NCBI GenBank assembly: GCA_038317095.1
Contig: JBBQBB010000006.1
Span: 1-64,000 of the forward strand
From: JAGXTF01 sp038317095
GTDB lineage: Bacteria > Bacteroidota > Bacteroidia > NS11-12g > UBA955
Length of the DNA: 64,000 bases
Reading direction: 5' to 3'
Shown: piece after piece, positions 17,067 to 25,628 of the stretch
Layout: each line of letters opens with the position of its first letter
Position numbering within the stretch: the first letter of the stretch is position 1
The notes under the pieces: generated by a model
What the model was told of the DNA's origin: nothing
What the model saw: the letters and a program-made list of their open reading frames with translations, nothing else
Database searches by the model: none
Program-made: the position numbers and the translations under genes

Positions 17067-17252
17067 CATAAGAATGCAGGGTTTCAAGTGAGTAAATTCT
17101 TGGTTACAAGTATTCTGAAAGCGAATATTAAAGTTTATTATGACCAAGCTCAGGGATTTATTCAAGTAAATACCATTGAAATTCACCTTTTAAAATTGAA
17201 AGACAGCAGCATTGTAACTGCTGATGGACAATCGATAATTATTGACAAATAA
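17067..17252 (+). pseudogene. 3' stub of an unidentified protein
   Basis: An open frame without a start, reading GFQVSKFLVTSILKANIKVY and ending VTADGQSIIIDK before TAA 17250-17252. Composition is normal for coding sequence. It may be the tail of the gene whose signal-peptide end survives at 16230, with the IS4 remnant between the halves; this is inference. The stretch 16913-17066 shows nothing recognisable. Confidence 0.3.
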
Positions 17253-17258
17253 AACATT

Positions 17259-17585
17259 CTAATCCATTTCTGGGGCCAACCGCACTACCAATCCATCTAG
17301 GTCGGCATGAATATGCAACTGACAACCCAAACGGCTGTTGTTTTTTACAAAAAAAGCTTGGTCTAGCATGTCCAACTCAGCATCGTTTTTTGCGGGTAAA
17401 ATATGGTCGCTTTCTACATACACCTGGCAAGTGGCGCACATAGCCATGCCGCCGCATTCGCCTTTCACAGGCAATTCATACAATCTGCAAACCTCCATTA
17501 CATTTAAGTTCATATCGGTTGGTGCGGTTAAGGTATGGCTCTGGTTTTCTCTATCGATTACCGTAATAGAAATTTCGTTTTCCAT
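17259..17585 (-). CDS. 2Fe-2S ferredoxin (adrenodoxin type)
   Basis: 108 residues. Cluster ligands are visible as GECGGMAMCATCQVYV (C-x5-C-x2-C) and RLGCQLHI (fourth cysteine), the spacing of vertebrate-type/ISC-type [2Fe-2S] ferredoxins. It carries electrons to an unidentified partner. It lies 4 bp downstream of the histidine phosphatase gene and is probably cotranscribed with it. The ferredoxin-NADP reductase at 48348-49355 is a possible electron donor elsewhere in the window. Confidence 0.92.
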   Translation of the reverse strand: MENEISITVIDRENQSHTLTAPTDMNLNVMEVCRLYELPVKGECGGMAMCATCQVYVESDHILPAKNDAELDMLDQAFFVKNNSRLGCQLHIHADLDGLVVRLAPEMD

Positions 17586-17589
17586 GTAT

Positions 17590-18234
17590 TTATGATATTA
17601 AATGCGTTTTTGAATTTGCGACTTGAATGCTGTAATACGCATCTGTTTCTGATTTTTCCAAAATATACAAGCACACATTGTCGTGTGCAAAATCATCCAT
17701 TTTGTGCAACGGATTGCCAGTAAGCAAGCATAAAAAACTTCGCATGGCCCTGCCGTGCATGCATACCAAAGTTGGATTGTTTTCTGAATGTTCGTTTATT
17801 TTTATCAACCCCAACTTCTGCCTTTCAAACAACTGGTTTGGAGTTTCACCCCCTTCAACAGCAGCGTCCAAATCGCCTTTTTGCCACTGTTTTAACACAG
17901 ACATGAAAAGTTCGGTATTTTCCACTGTGGGTTTGGCTCCTTCCATAATTCCCCAGTTTATTTCATCCAATTCGGTTAAAATATGCATGGGTATACCTAT
18001 TTGGGTAAATGGGGCAACGGTTTGATGGGTTCTTTGCAAACTGCTGGTAAATATTTTTGAAAAAGAAACGGATTTATAATGTTCAAAAAACTGTTGGGCT
18101 TGTATATGGCCCGTTTCATTTAATTCTGAATTGATGCCAGAGCCTTGCACAATGCCTTGCAGATTGAAATCTGTTTGGCCATGGCGAATAATATAAATTG
18201 TATTTATTGGGGAAGGATTGGTATTTTGCGGCAC
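17590..18234 (-). CDS. Histidine phosphatase family protein (phosphoglycerate mutase-like)
   Basis: 214 residues from a GTG start. The branch-1 signature IYIIRHGQTDFN lies near residues 13-24, with FTSSLQRTHQT (second arginine), LDEINWGIMEG (acid residue) and VCMHGRAMRSFL (second histidine). All residues needed for the phosphohistidine mechanism are present. Family members include cofactor-dependent mutases, CobC and broad phosphatases; the substrate cannot be told from sequence. Its start codon is only 8 bp from the divergent thioesterase gene. Confidence 0.88.
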   Translation of the reverse strand: MPQNTNPSPINTIYIIRHGQTDFNLQGIVQGSGINSELNETGHIQAQQFFEHYKSVSFSKIFTSSLQRTHQTVAPFTQIGIPMHILTELDEINWGIMEGAKPTVENTELFMSVLKQWQKGDLDAAVEGGETPNQLFERQKLGLIKINEHSENNPTLVCMHGRAMRSFLCLLTGNPLHKMDDFAHDNVCLYILEKSETDAYYSIQVANSKTHLIS

Positions 18235-18242
18235 AGAAAATA

Positions 18243-18683
18243 ATGTTTAAAGACTTTGCAAATATAAGCGTGGAAGCCATGAACCTGAGATGCTTAAACA
18301 CATTGAATTCGGCTTTGGAAATTGAATACACTGCATTTACCGAAAATAGCCTAACGGCAACTATGCCAGTAAATGAAAAAACGGTCCAACCCTTAGGCAT
18401 GCTGCATGGCGGTGCTAGTTTGGCGCTGATAGAAACTGTGGGAAGTATGGCTGCTAATTTGGCGCTAGACCGAGAAAAGTTTGTTGCCGTAGGGCAAAGT
18501 GTTGCTTGCAATCATTTTAAACCAACAAAATATGGCGATAAGGTTACAGCCAATGCTTTGCCCCTGCACGTAGGGCAATCTACCCAAGTATGGGAAGTTT
18601 CTATAACCCGCGGTGATGGAATTTTGGTTTGTAAGGGAAATATTACAATGGCTGTATTACCTTTGAGTCGAAATGGTGGATAA
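18243..18683 (+). CDS. Hotdog-fold thioesterase, probable DHNA-CoA thioesterase (MenI)
   Basis: A 146-residue single hotdog domain with the PaaI/MenI pattern: VQPLGMLHGGASLALIETVGS (the HGG loop and catalytic acid) and VGQSVACNHFKPTKYGDKVTA. It overlaps the isochorismate synthase gene by 11 bases, so it is very likely the hydrolase of 1,4-dihydroxy-2-naphthoyl-CoA in menaquinone synthesis. The start is uncertain: ATG 18243 is taken, but ATG 18279 is also possible. Confidence 0.85.
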   Translation: MFKDFANISVEAMNLRCLNTLNSALEIEYTAFTENSLTATMPVNEKTVQPLGMLHGGASLALIETVGSMAANLALDREKFVAVGQSVACNHFKPTKYGDKVTANALPLHVGQSTQVWEVSITRGDGILVCKGNITMAVLPLSRNGG

Positions 18684-19707
18684 AGGCTACTTTATATATA
18701 GAGACCCCATAGACAATCGTGTGCAGGGCATATACGGCGATTTTCATGCGCTTACTGGAGGGTTTTTCCCTACGAAAGAGAAACAAATCGTCATTCAACC
18801 TTGGGCTTCCTTTGCCGCTACCATGGTTTTAATTCCAGAAATTCATAGCGAGGAAGAGGCGGTTTTTCAAAGTTGGATTAATGAATCTCAAATGTTACGG
18901 AATGTGGATGTTTTTGTTGCGGGTGAAACAGAATTTGGCCGTCAAATTGAAAAAATAAAAGCAGAAATCGATTCTGGAACCTTGGAAAAGGTTGTAGCCG
19001 CGAGGGCAAGTAAAGTGGTTTTTGATTGGAAAAAAAGTTTGGATGCTTTTCTTATAGCGTGTGAGAAATACCCAGAATCCTTCGCATATTTGTTTTTTCA
19101 CCCCACTTGGGGCTTATGGATTGGTGCCACCCCAGAATTGTTTTTGTATGTAAATGGGGAAGATGCAGAAACCATGGCCTTGGCTGGTACATTATACAAC
19201 AGCCAAGACCACTGGACTGGCAAAGAAATGGAAGAACAAAGTGTAACAGGCAAGTTTATAGAGGAAATATTGTTAAAGAACCATTGTTTGTTCGAAAGCG
19301 AACCCATCACTAGCATTCATACTGGCCCATTGCAGCATTTATTGAGCCGTTATCATTTCCACCCAACCCACGATAGGGTGCATCATTTATTGAAAGACTT
19401 GCACCCAACACCTGCAGTTGGTGGCTATCCGCAAACCGAAGCAACGGACTTTATTTATGAAAATGAACAACTAGATCGTGGCTTATTTACAGGTTGGATC
19501 GGTTGGACTGAAGGTGCCCTTTTAAGAACCTTCGTAAACCTGCGTTGTGCGCAAATTACAGAAGGGACAGCGATACTTTATGCAGGATGCGGTATCAATG
19601 CTGGCAGTGATCCTTCTAAAGAATGGCTAGAAACCGAAGCCAAAATGAATGTGATTGGGAGTTGTTTAAATTCAAAATCTAACGGTGATCCACAGGCGGT
19701 TCAATAG
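18673..19707 (+). CDS. menF: Isochorismate synthase
   Basis: 344 residues of the chorismate-binding family. Key segments are KVVAARASKV, WIGATPELFL, MALAGTLYNSQDHWTGKEME (active-site glutamate region), PAVGGYPQTEATDFI, and LRTFVNLRCAQI...YAGCGINAGSDPSKEW. It converts chorismate to isochorismate, the entry to menaquinone. The amino terminus is short, as in many Bacteroidota EntC/MenF proteins. The 3' end overlaps the convergent gene at 19679-20605 by 29 bp. Confidence 0.92.
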   Translation: MVDKGYFIYRDPIDNRVQGIYGDFHALTGGFFPTKEKQIVIQPWASFAATMVLIPEIHSEEEAVFQSWINESQMLRNVDVFVAGETEFGRQIEKIKAEIDSGTLEKVVAARASKVVFDWKKSLDAFLIACEKYPESFAYLFFHPTWGLWIGATPELFLYVNGEDAETMALAGTLYNSQDHWTGKEMEEQSVTGKFIEEILLKNHCLFESEPITSIHTGPLQHLLSRYHFHPTHDRVHHLLKDLHPTPAVGGYPQTEATDFIYENEQLDRGLFTGWIGWTEGALLRTFVNLRCAQITEGTAILYAGCGINAGSDPSKEWLETEAKMNVIGSCLNSKSNGDPQAVQ

Positions 19708-20605
19708 ACTCTGGCTTTGGCTTTTCTACTGGACGCAATGGTTTTTCACCTTGGCCTAAATTCAAATTTTCCAATGCTTCTTTTACCCAATACCCTTTTT
19801 TGTTTATAGCATAATAATCATAATCGCCACTGGGGATATAGTAGTAGAAATCATTCACAGCCTCGGGAAATGAAGGTGTGAGTTTGTCTAACACAATAAT
19901 TTTACGGTTTTCTTCATACCGCAGTAGCATTTGACTTTCGTTGTGAAATTCATATACCACGCGAAAAGCTGGTTTTCTGTCTTGCGAACCATCCAAAAAC
20001 AACGGTTTCCCAAAAACGGGTACATGGTTGTCAAACCACAAAACGTCTATAATTTTTTTATTGCTATTGGCGGATGCGCCATCAAACCCATTCAAAATGT
20101 AGTATTTGTTTTTCCCTTTTTTAAACGGCACCAGATTATAATATAGCGCACCCAGCCATTCGGTAGTTTCCAATTCGGTTTCTAAATAGTTGGGTTTCGT
20201 TTTTTTGGCAGTGTCTATAAGTGGAACAATTTCAGATTCTTTTCCACTCCATATTTCTATATAGCCGAAGTTTTGAAAATTTCCATTGAGCAAAATCAGG
20301 TTAAAGGTGAACAGTCTAAAGGCTTGGTCTTTGGGTTGTAAAATGGAAACTACAGTATGCCTTAAAGAATCAAAGGGATAAAAGCGAGAAGCTGGCATAT
20401 TTAGCATAGTATCCAAACAGCGGTATAAATTCCATGCAGTGGCAATGCGTATGCTGTCAGTTTCGCCTTCAATCATTAAAGGGGCAGCAGCATTAATTCT
20501 TTTTTCTTTTAAAAATATATCATAATACCCCGCGGTGTCTTTGTGTTTTGCAAAAACATTTCCAAAAAGGCATAAAAAGGGCAACAAAAAAAAGAAACGG
20601 GCCAT
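19679..20605 (-). CDS. Exported protein of unknown function
   Basis: 308 residues with a signal peptide from ATG 20605 (MARFFFLLPFLCLFGNVFAK); the in-frame start ten codons upstream would spoil it. The mature part is rich in aromatic residues (FNLILLNGNFQNFGYIEIW, YYNLVPFKKGKNKYYILNGF) and has a proline-rich end. I do not recognise a family beyond a general resemblance to uncharacterised Bacteroidota secreted proteins. Its last codons lie inside the 3' end of menF on the other strand. Confidence 0.7.
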   Translation of the reverse strand: MARFFFLLPFLCLFGNVFAKHKDTAGYYDIFLKEKRINAAAPLMIEGETDSIRIATAWNLYRCLDTMLNMPASRFYPFDSLRHTVVSILQPKDQAFRLFTFNLILLNGNFQNFGYIEIWSGKESEIVPLIDTAKKTKPNYLETELETTEWLGALYYNLVPFKKGKNKYYILNGFDGASANSNKKIIDVLWFDNHVPVFGKPLFLDGSQDRKPAFRVVYEFHNESQMLLRYEENRKIIVLDKLTPSFPEAVNDFYYYIPSGDYDYYAINKKGYWVKEALENLNLGQGEKPLRPVEKPKPESIEPPVDHR

Positions 20606-20656
20606 ATGGTTTATATAACCCAAATATACTGCCAAATATTCTATGGAACCTAAGAA

Positions 20657-21832
20657 TTAAACAGCTTCAACAACCATAGCACTTGCACCACCGCCACCGT
20701 TGCAAATGGCAGCTCCGCCAAATTTTGCGTTGTTTTGATGCAAAACATGAATAAGTGTAACCAAAATCCTAGCGCCGCTGGCACCCAATGGATGACCCAA
20801 AGCCACAGCTCCCCCGTTTACATTTACCTTATCTGCATTTAAGTTTAAGAGTTGGTTGTTTACCAAACCCACCACCGAAAAAGCTTCGTTCAATTCAAAA
20901 TAATCGATTTTTGAAATTTCCACACCAGCTCGTTTCACGGCCAGGGGCAAAGCTTTGCTTGGACTCGTAGTAAACCATTCTGGGGCTTGTTCAGCATCGG
21001 CAAATCCTGCAATGCGTGCAATGGGCTTTAACCCCAATGCTTCCATTTTGCTTTTGCTAACAAGTATAAGCACTGCTGCTCCATCGTTCATGGTGCTGGC
21101 ATTTGCTGCCGTTACCGTTCCATCTTTTTTGAACACCGTTTTCAAACCTGCAATTTTTTCAAAAATTACGCTTTTGTATTCTTCATCTTCAGCAACAATT
21201 ACTTCACCTTTTCTAGAAGATACCGTAACTGGAATAATTTCATCGTTAAATTTTCCTGCTTTCCAAGCATTCGCTGCCCTAGTATAACTTTCAATGGCAA
21301 AAGTATCTTGCTGTTCACGTGTTATTTTGTATTCTGTGGCACACAATTCTGCGCAGCTTCCCATTAATTCTTGGCTATAGACATCGGTTAGCCCGTCTAA
21401 TTGCAAACCATCTTGCATCGTTATATTGCCATACTTAGTTCCAGTTCTAGAATTTGGCAAATAATGGGGAACCAAACTCATGTTTTCCATGCCACCCGCA
21501 ACAACCACATCATTCTGCCCTAGCATAATGCTTTGGGCTGCCAATGCAATCGATTTCATGCCACTGGCACAAACTTTATTCACCGTAGTGCATGGCACAT
21601 TGTCTGCAATGCCTGCAAATCGGGCAGCTTGCCTAGCTGGCGCTTGTCCTAAACCTGCTTGTAAAACACAGCCCATATACACTTCATCGATTTCCGATAT
21701 TGGAATATTGCATTTTTCAATGGCACCTTTTATTGCCAATGCTCCCAAATGGGGGGCACTCACGGTGGATAAGGATCCGTTAAAACTTCCTATTGGCGTG
21801 CGCACCGCCGCTATTACATAAACTTCTTCCAT
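20657..21832 (-). CDS. Acetyl-CoA acetyltransferase (thiolase)
   Basis: 391 residues, the standard thiolase length. The catalytic nucleophile is Cys88 in TTVNKVCASGMKS; the GH loop appears as NVNGGAVALGHPLGASGARI, and the second cysteine in ICNGGGGASAMVVE. The family condenses two acetyl-CoA or cleaves 3-ketoacyl-CoA. The closest match by eye is the biosynthetic acetoacetyl-CoA type. It stands alone with its own promoter. Confidence 0.93.
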   Translation of the reverse strand: MEEVYVIAAVRTPIGSFNGSLSTVSAPHLGALAIKGAIEKCNIPISEIDEVYMGCVLQAGLGQAPARQAARFAGIADNVPCTTVNKVCASGMKSIALAAQSIMLGQNDVVVAGGMENMSLVPHYLPNSRTGTKYGNITMQDGLQLDGLTDVYSQELMGSCAELCATEYKITREQQDTFAIESYTRAANAWKAGKFNDEIIPVTVSSRKGEVIVAEDEEYKSVIFEKIAGLKTVFKKDGTVTAANASTMNDGAAVLILVSKSKMEALGLKPIARIAGFADAEQAPEWFTTSPSKALPLAVKRAGVEISKIDYFELNEAFSVVGLVNNQLLNLNADKVNVNGGAVALGHPLGASGARILVTLIHVLHQNNAKFGGAAICNGGGGASAMVVEAV

Positions 21833-21857
21833 AAATTGTGGTTTTTAAAACGAGCCG

Positions 21858-21865
21858 CAAAATTA
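21858..21865 (-). promoter_or_regulatory. Predicted thiolase promoter, -7 box TAATTTTG
   Basis: Exact TAnnTTTG on the minus strand 25 bases before the thiolase ATG. A second TAATTTTG on the plus strand (about 21963-21970) serves the divergent LON-domain gene. Confidence 0.55.
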
Positions 21866-21980
21866 GACTTTCATATTGAATTAATTTAGTGATGTTTAGC
21901 TATTTTTCTACTTAATTGTAATATTTATTGACAATCTGTAATTTTTAATTTCTGTTCATCGTTAATTTTGTACTTTCTAA

Positions 21981-22619
21981 ATGCATATGAAGACCATTTT
22001 ACTTCCATTGTTTCCGTTGCAAATTGTTGTATTTGAAACGGAGGTGCTGCGGTTGCACATTTTCGAACCCCGTTACAAACGTTTAATTCTTGAATGTTTT
22101 GAAACGCAGGCATTTTTTGGAATTCCGTTATTGAATAAAGGAAAATTTGAAGGTTCTGGATGTCAACTGGGGATTGACAGTATTGAAAAAACACATGAAA
22201 ATGGAGAAATGGATATCATTTGCATAGCCAACCAAAGGTTTAACTTAAAAGAATTATTTGCCGCTAAAGATTACCAAAGCACAGCGTTTGGCGTTGTTGA
22301 ATTTGTTCCATTTGTTAAGAATGAAGATAAAGAATTGAATTTAAGAATTACCGACCTATTGAACGCACTCATTCATTTGAATCATATAGAAATACCCTTA
22401 TTAGAGGCCGATGATTTTAATTTTTATGCTTGGATTCACAAATGCGGATTGACTTTGCTTAAAGAAATTGAAATGGTACATTTGCCAAGCACCCATGAAA
22501 GGCAGTTGTATTTAGTAGAACATTTAAAATTGCTCTTTAATTCCACTGAAGAATCGATGCAAATGAAAAAAGTTATTCAATTGAACGGACATTTTAAAAA
22601 ATTAAACCAATCATTTTGA
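21981..22619 (+). CDS. LON-peptidase substrate-binding-domain protein
   Basis: 212 residues. The amino half matches the LON_substr_bdg domain (ILLPLFPLQIVVFETEVLRL, HIFEPRYKRLI) with no protease or ATPase domain. Such stand-alone proteins are common but of unclear function. The start could also be ATG 21987. The stop overlaps the TTG start of tsaB (TTGA), so these genes are translationally coupled. Confidence 0.82.
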   Translation: MHMKTILLPLFPLQIVVFETEVLRLHIFEPRYKRLILECFETQAFFGIPLLNKGKFEGSGCQLGIDSIEKTHENGEMDIICIANQRFNLKELFAAKDYQSTAFGVVEFVPFVKNEDKELNLRITDLLNALIHLNHIEIPLLEADDFNFYAWIHKCGLTLLKEIEMVHLPSTHERQLYLVEHLKLLFNSTEESMQMKKVIQLNGHFKKLNQSF

Positions 22620-23293
22620 TTTTAATTGTCGAAACATCTTCCAACATTTGTTCTATAGCGGTTTGCCAATTGGATGGGAAATTGCTAGCAGAGGAATCGG
22701 GTTTACAAAAAAACTCGCATGCGGAAGCCTTACCGCAAATGATAAAAAAGTGGATGTTTGACTATTTTAATGCGGCAGATTTTAATGCCGTTTGTATTTG
22801 CAAAGGACCAGGGAGTTATACAGGATTGCGGATTGGCACAAGCATAGCAAAAGGACTTTGTTATGCGAAGCAAATCCCACTAATTTCGTGCAACTCATTT
22901 TATGGAATGGCAGTAGGTGCTAAAAAAGAATTTCCTGACGCAGAGGTTTTTATTTCCATGTTGGATGCCAGAAGAGAAGATGTGTATGCAGAAGTTTTTA
23001 ACCACAACTTGGAAATAGAAAAAGGCATTCAAGCGGTAACGTTGACATCCGAAATTTTCAAACAGTTTCATAAAAACGAAGTGGTGGTTTGTGGGAATTC
23101 AAACGAAAAATGGAATTTACTCACGCAAGGATTTTCCCATATTCAGCATTTCAATACTGAACCCAAGGCTACTTTCTCAATTCAAGAAACGTGTTTAAAA
23201 TATAGCCAACAAGATTTTGAAGATGTTGCCTATTTTGAACCTTTTTATTTGAAAGAGTTTGTTCCCGGTATTCCAAAAAAGACGATTTTATGA
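22616..23293 (+). CDS. tsaB: tRNA threonylcarbamoyladenosine synthesis protein TsaB
   Basis: 225 residues of the ASKHA fold. Landmarks are ILIVETSSNICSIAV at the amino end, HAEALPQMIK, and the ICKGPGSYTGLRIG(T) loop. TsaB is the non-catalytic partner of TsaD in making t6A at position 37 of ANN-reading tRNAs. The start codon is TTG at 22616, overlapping the upstream stop, and its own stop overlaps the next ATG (ATGA). Confidence 0.92.
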   Translation: MILIVETSSNICSIAVCQLDGKLLAEESGLQKNSHAEALPQMIKKWMFDYFNAADFNAVCICKGPGSYTGLRIGTSIAKGLCYAKQIPLISCNSFYGMAVGAKKEFPDAEVFISMLDARREDVYAEVFNHNLEIEKGIQAVTLTSEIFKQFHKNEVVVCGNSNEKWNLLTQGFSHIQHFNTEPKATFSIQETCLKYSQQDFEDVAYFEPFYLKEFVPGIPKKTIL

Positions 23294-23889
23294 GAATATT
23301 ACTCATTGACAATTATGACAGTTTTACTTTTAATTTACTGCATTATTTAAAAAATGGAGGTGCAGAAGTAAAGGTAGTCAGAAACGATGCGTTGTCATTA
23401 TCGGATTTAAAAATGGAATTTTTTGATGCTGCTTTATTAAGCCCTGGACCATGCGAACCAAAGGATGCTGGCCAATTGATGGATTTTGTCCGAATAAATC
23501 GTGGAAAAAAGCCAATACTGGGCGTTTGTTTAGGTATGCAGGCACTTGCAATTTCTTACCATTGGAAATTAACAAAAGCCGCATATCCAATGCACGGAAA
23601 ACAATCGTTGGTAGAACATAATGGTGATGTGTTATTTCAAGGTATTCCAAATCCCATGCTTGTGGGAAGATACCATTCACTCATAGTTAGTCCTCCTGGG
23701 GTAGGCAATTTAAAATCCATTGCCCATTGTAATGGTGAGGTTATGGCAATTCGGGATTTGGATGAACTTGTTTATGGGGTGCAGTTTCATCCAGAAAGTA
23801 TACTTACACCATTTGGGCAAAAAATAATCGACAATTGGTTAAAATCGGAAAGGCATAGATTGACAATCAACTTTCAAACAACTGATTAA
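23290..23889 (+). CDS. Glutamine amidotransferase subunit, aminodeoxychorismate/anthranilate synthase component II
   Basis: 199 residues, class I amidotransferase. NYDSFTFNL begins at residue 8, the nucleophile is Cys80 in ILGVCLGMQ, and the catalytic pair is His167/Glu169 in VQFHPES. It supplies ammonia from glutamine to a chorismate-utilising partner (PabB or TrpE), which is not in this window, so pabA and trpG cannot be told apart. Overlaps tsaB by 4 bp and the convergent dxs gene by 23 bp. Confidence 0.9.
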   Translation: MRILLIDNYDSFTFNLLHYLKNGGAEVKVVRNDALSLSDLKMEFFDAALLSPGPCEPKDAGQLMDFVRINRGKKPILGVCLGMQALAISYHWKLTKAAYPMHGKQSLVEHNGDVLFQGIPNPMLVGRYHSLIVSPPGVGNLKSIAHCNGEVMAIRDLDELVYGVQFHPESILTPFGQKIIDNWLKSERHRLTINFQTTD

Positions 23890-25603
23890 TTTCATCCCCA
23901 ATTTGATGGATAGAATAACCACACAATTCATAAAGCTTTTCGTTATCTCCATGGGTAATAAATTTGTCAGGAATACCCAAGTGTTTTATATTTCCCTTAA
24001 AGCCAATTTGGATTAAATAATCCGCAACACCCTCTCCAAAACCGCCGGCAATGCTGCCATCTTCTATGGTTAGAATGGTTTCAAATTCTTGAGCTACAGC
24101 AGCCAATAATGCAAAATCTAAAGGTTTAACAAATGGAAAGTGAAACAACGCTGGTAAATTTGAATTAAAAGAAATGGCTTTTTCCGCAAAACTTGTTGCA
24201 ATGCCTGTTGCAATAATTGCAACTTTACTTCCTTTTTGCATAACTTCTGCTTTCCCAATATTTTTCTTTTCAAACGAAGGATGCACTGAATTTAATAAAC
24301 CTTTTCCTTTGGGATAGCGAATGCAAAATGGTTTTTTTGTATGAATCGCAGTATACATTAAATCTTTAAACTCTTGCTCATCTTTGGGTGCAGAAAGAAT
24401 TAAATTGGGGATGCATCGCAAAAAGGAAATATCAAAACTGCCATGGTGTGTAGGACCATCCTCACCAACCAAGCCAGCTCTATCAATGCAAATGACCACT
24501 GGTAAGTTTTGCAAGGCTACATCATGTATGAGCTGATCGTAGCCTCTTTGTAAAAAGGTAGAATAAATATTTACAAAGGGTACAAAGCCTTCAGTAGCTA
24601 ATCCAGCTGCAAATGTTATGGCATGTTGTTCAGCAATTCCTACATCAAAAAAGCGGTGTGGAAATTTTTGCATAGCCAATATCATTCCACTTCCGCTTGG
24701 CATGGCTGGTGTAATTCCCAATAATTCTGGAAATTCTTGGGCAAGTTCTATTAAAGATTCTGCAAAAACATCTTGCCATTTGTGTTGTACAGCAATGTCA
24801 TGGGGTTTTATTTTTACATAACGCGAAGTGCTATGCCAAAGGGTTTGCTCATTTTCGGCCGCAGTGAAACCTTTGCCTTTAATTGTTTTTACATGCACAA
24901 CTTGGGGCCCGATTTGTTTTTTTATTGCAATAAATAGTTCAACCAATTCCTCGACATTATGGCCATCCACTGGTCCTTGATAAGGCAATCCGAAATTCTC
25001 AAAAATATTTGGAATCTGACTGCTTATTTCTTGTAAATGTTTATCAATTGCGCCAATATTAGGATCAATGCCGATGTGATTGTCGTTAATTACCAATAAA
25101 ATATTTGTATTTGATGAATTTATATTGTTCAAGGCCTCAAAACTCATTCCACCGGTTAAAGCACCATCTCCAACAACAGCTATCATTTTTCTCTCTAGCT
25201 CATTTTTTAGGGAGGCTGCTACAGCCATCCCTAAAGTTGCCGAAATACTGGTACTTGAATGTCCAGTTCCAAAATGATCAAAAACACTTTCGTCTATTTT
25301 AGGAAATCCAGAAATACCGTTAAATTCACGAATATTTTTCAGATGTTGTTTTCTGCCTGTTAATAATTTATGAATATAGGATTGGTGTCCTACATCCCAT
25401 ACAATTCTGTCTTTTTCGAAGTCAAATACATAATGCAACGCTACAGTTAATTCTACAACACCTAAATTACCTGCAAAATGCCCTCCAGATTCAAGAATAG
25501 TGTCAATAAAATAAAGACGTATTTCCTCGCAAAGAAATCGCAAATCATTGACATACAGTTTTTTAAGGTCTGATGGGGAATTTATTTTATCTAGGAACTT
25601 CAC
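23867..25603 (-). CDS. dxs: 1-deoxy-D-xylulose-5-phosphate synthase
   Basis: First enzyme of the MEP isoprenoid pathway, joining pyruvate and glyceraldehyde-3-phosphate with thiamine diphosphate. Visible parts: SGGHFAGNLGVVELTVALH, WDVGHQSYIHKLLTGR, GHSSTSIS, VVGDGALTGGMSFEALN (ThDP/Mg site), FDVGIAEQHAITFAAG and DRAGLVGEDGPTHHG. The start is GTG 25603, placed just after the -7 box; the frame extends to 25666 only through the promoter. The product is about 578 residues, clearly shorter than usual, because the loop after NIGAIDKHL goes almost straight to NIFENFGLPYQGPVDGH. Confidence 0.93.
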   Translation of the reverse strand: MKFLDKINSPSDLKKLYVNDLRFLCEEIRLYFIDTILESGGHFAGNLGVVELTVALHYVFDFEKDRIVWDVGHQSYIHKLLTGRKQHLKNIREFNGISGFPKIDESVFDHFGTGHSSTSISATLGMAVAASLKNELERKMIAVVGDGALTGGMSFEALNNINSSNTNILLVINDNHIGIDPNIGAIDKHLQEISSQIPNIFENFGLPYQGPVDGHNVEELVELFIAIKKQIGPQVVHVKTIKGKGFTAAENEQTLWHSTSRYVKIKPHDIAVQHKWQDVFAESLIELAQEFPELLGITPAMPSGSGMILAMQKFPHRFFDVGIAEQHAITFAAGLATEGFVPFVNIYSTFLQRGYDQLIHDVALQNLPVVICIDRAGLVGEDGPTHHGSFDISFLRCIPNLILSAPKDEQEFKDLMYTAIHTKKPFCIRYPKGKGLLNSVHPSFEKKNIGKAEVMQKGSKVAIIATGIATSFAEKAISFNSNLPALFHFPFVKPLDFALLAAVAQEFETILTIEDGSIAGGFGEGVADYLIQIGFKGNIKHLGIPDKFITHGDNEKLYELCGYSIHQIGDEINQLFES

Positions 25604-25620
25604 AGAAATATTATGAACGA

Positions 25621-25628
25621 CAAATTTA
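25621..25628 (-). promoter_or_regulatory. Predicted dxs promoter, -7 box TAAATTTG
   Basis: Perfect box on the minus strand, 18 bases before the GTG start. It rules out the longer dxs reading frame. Confidence 0.6.
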
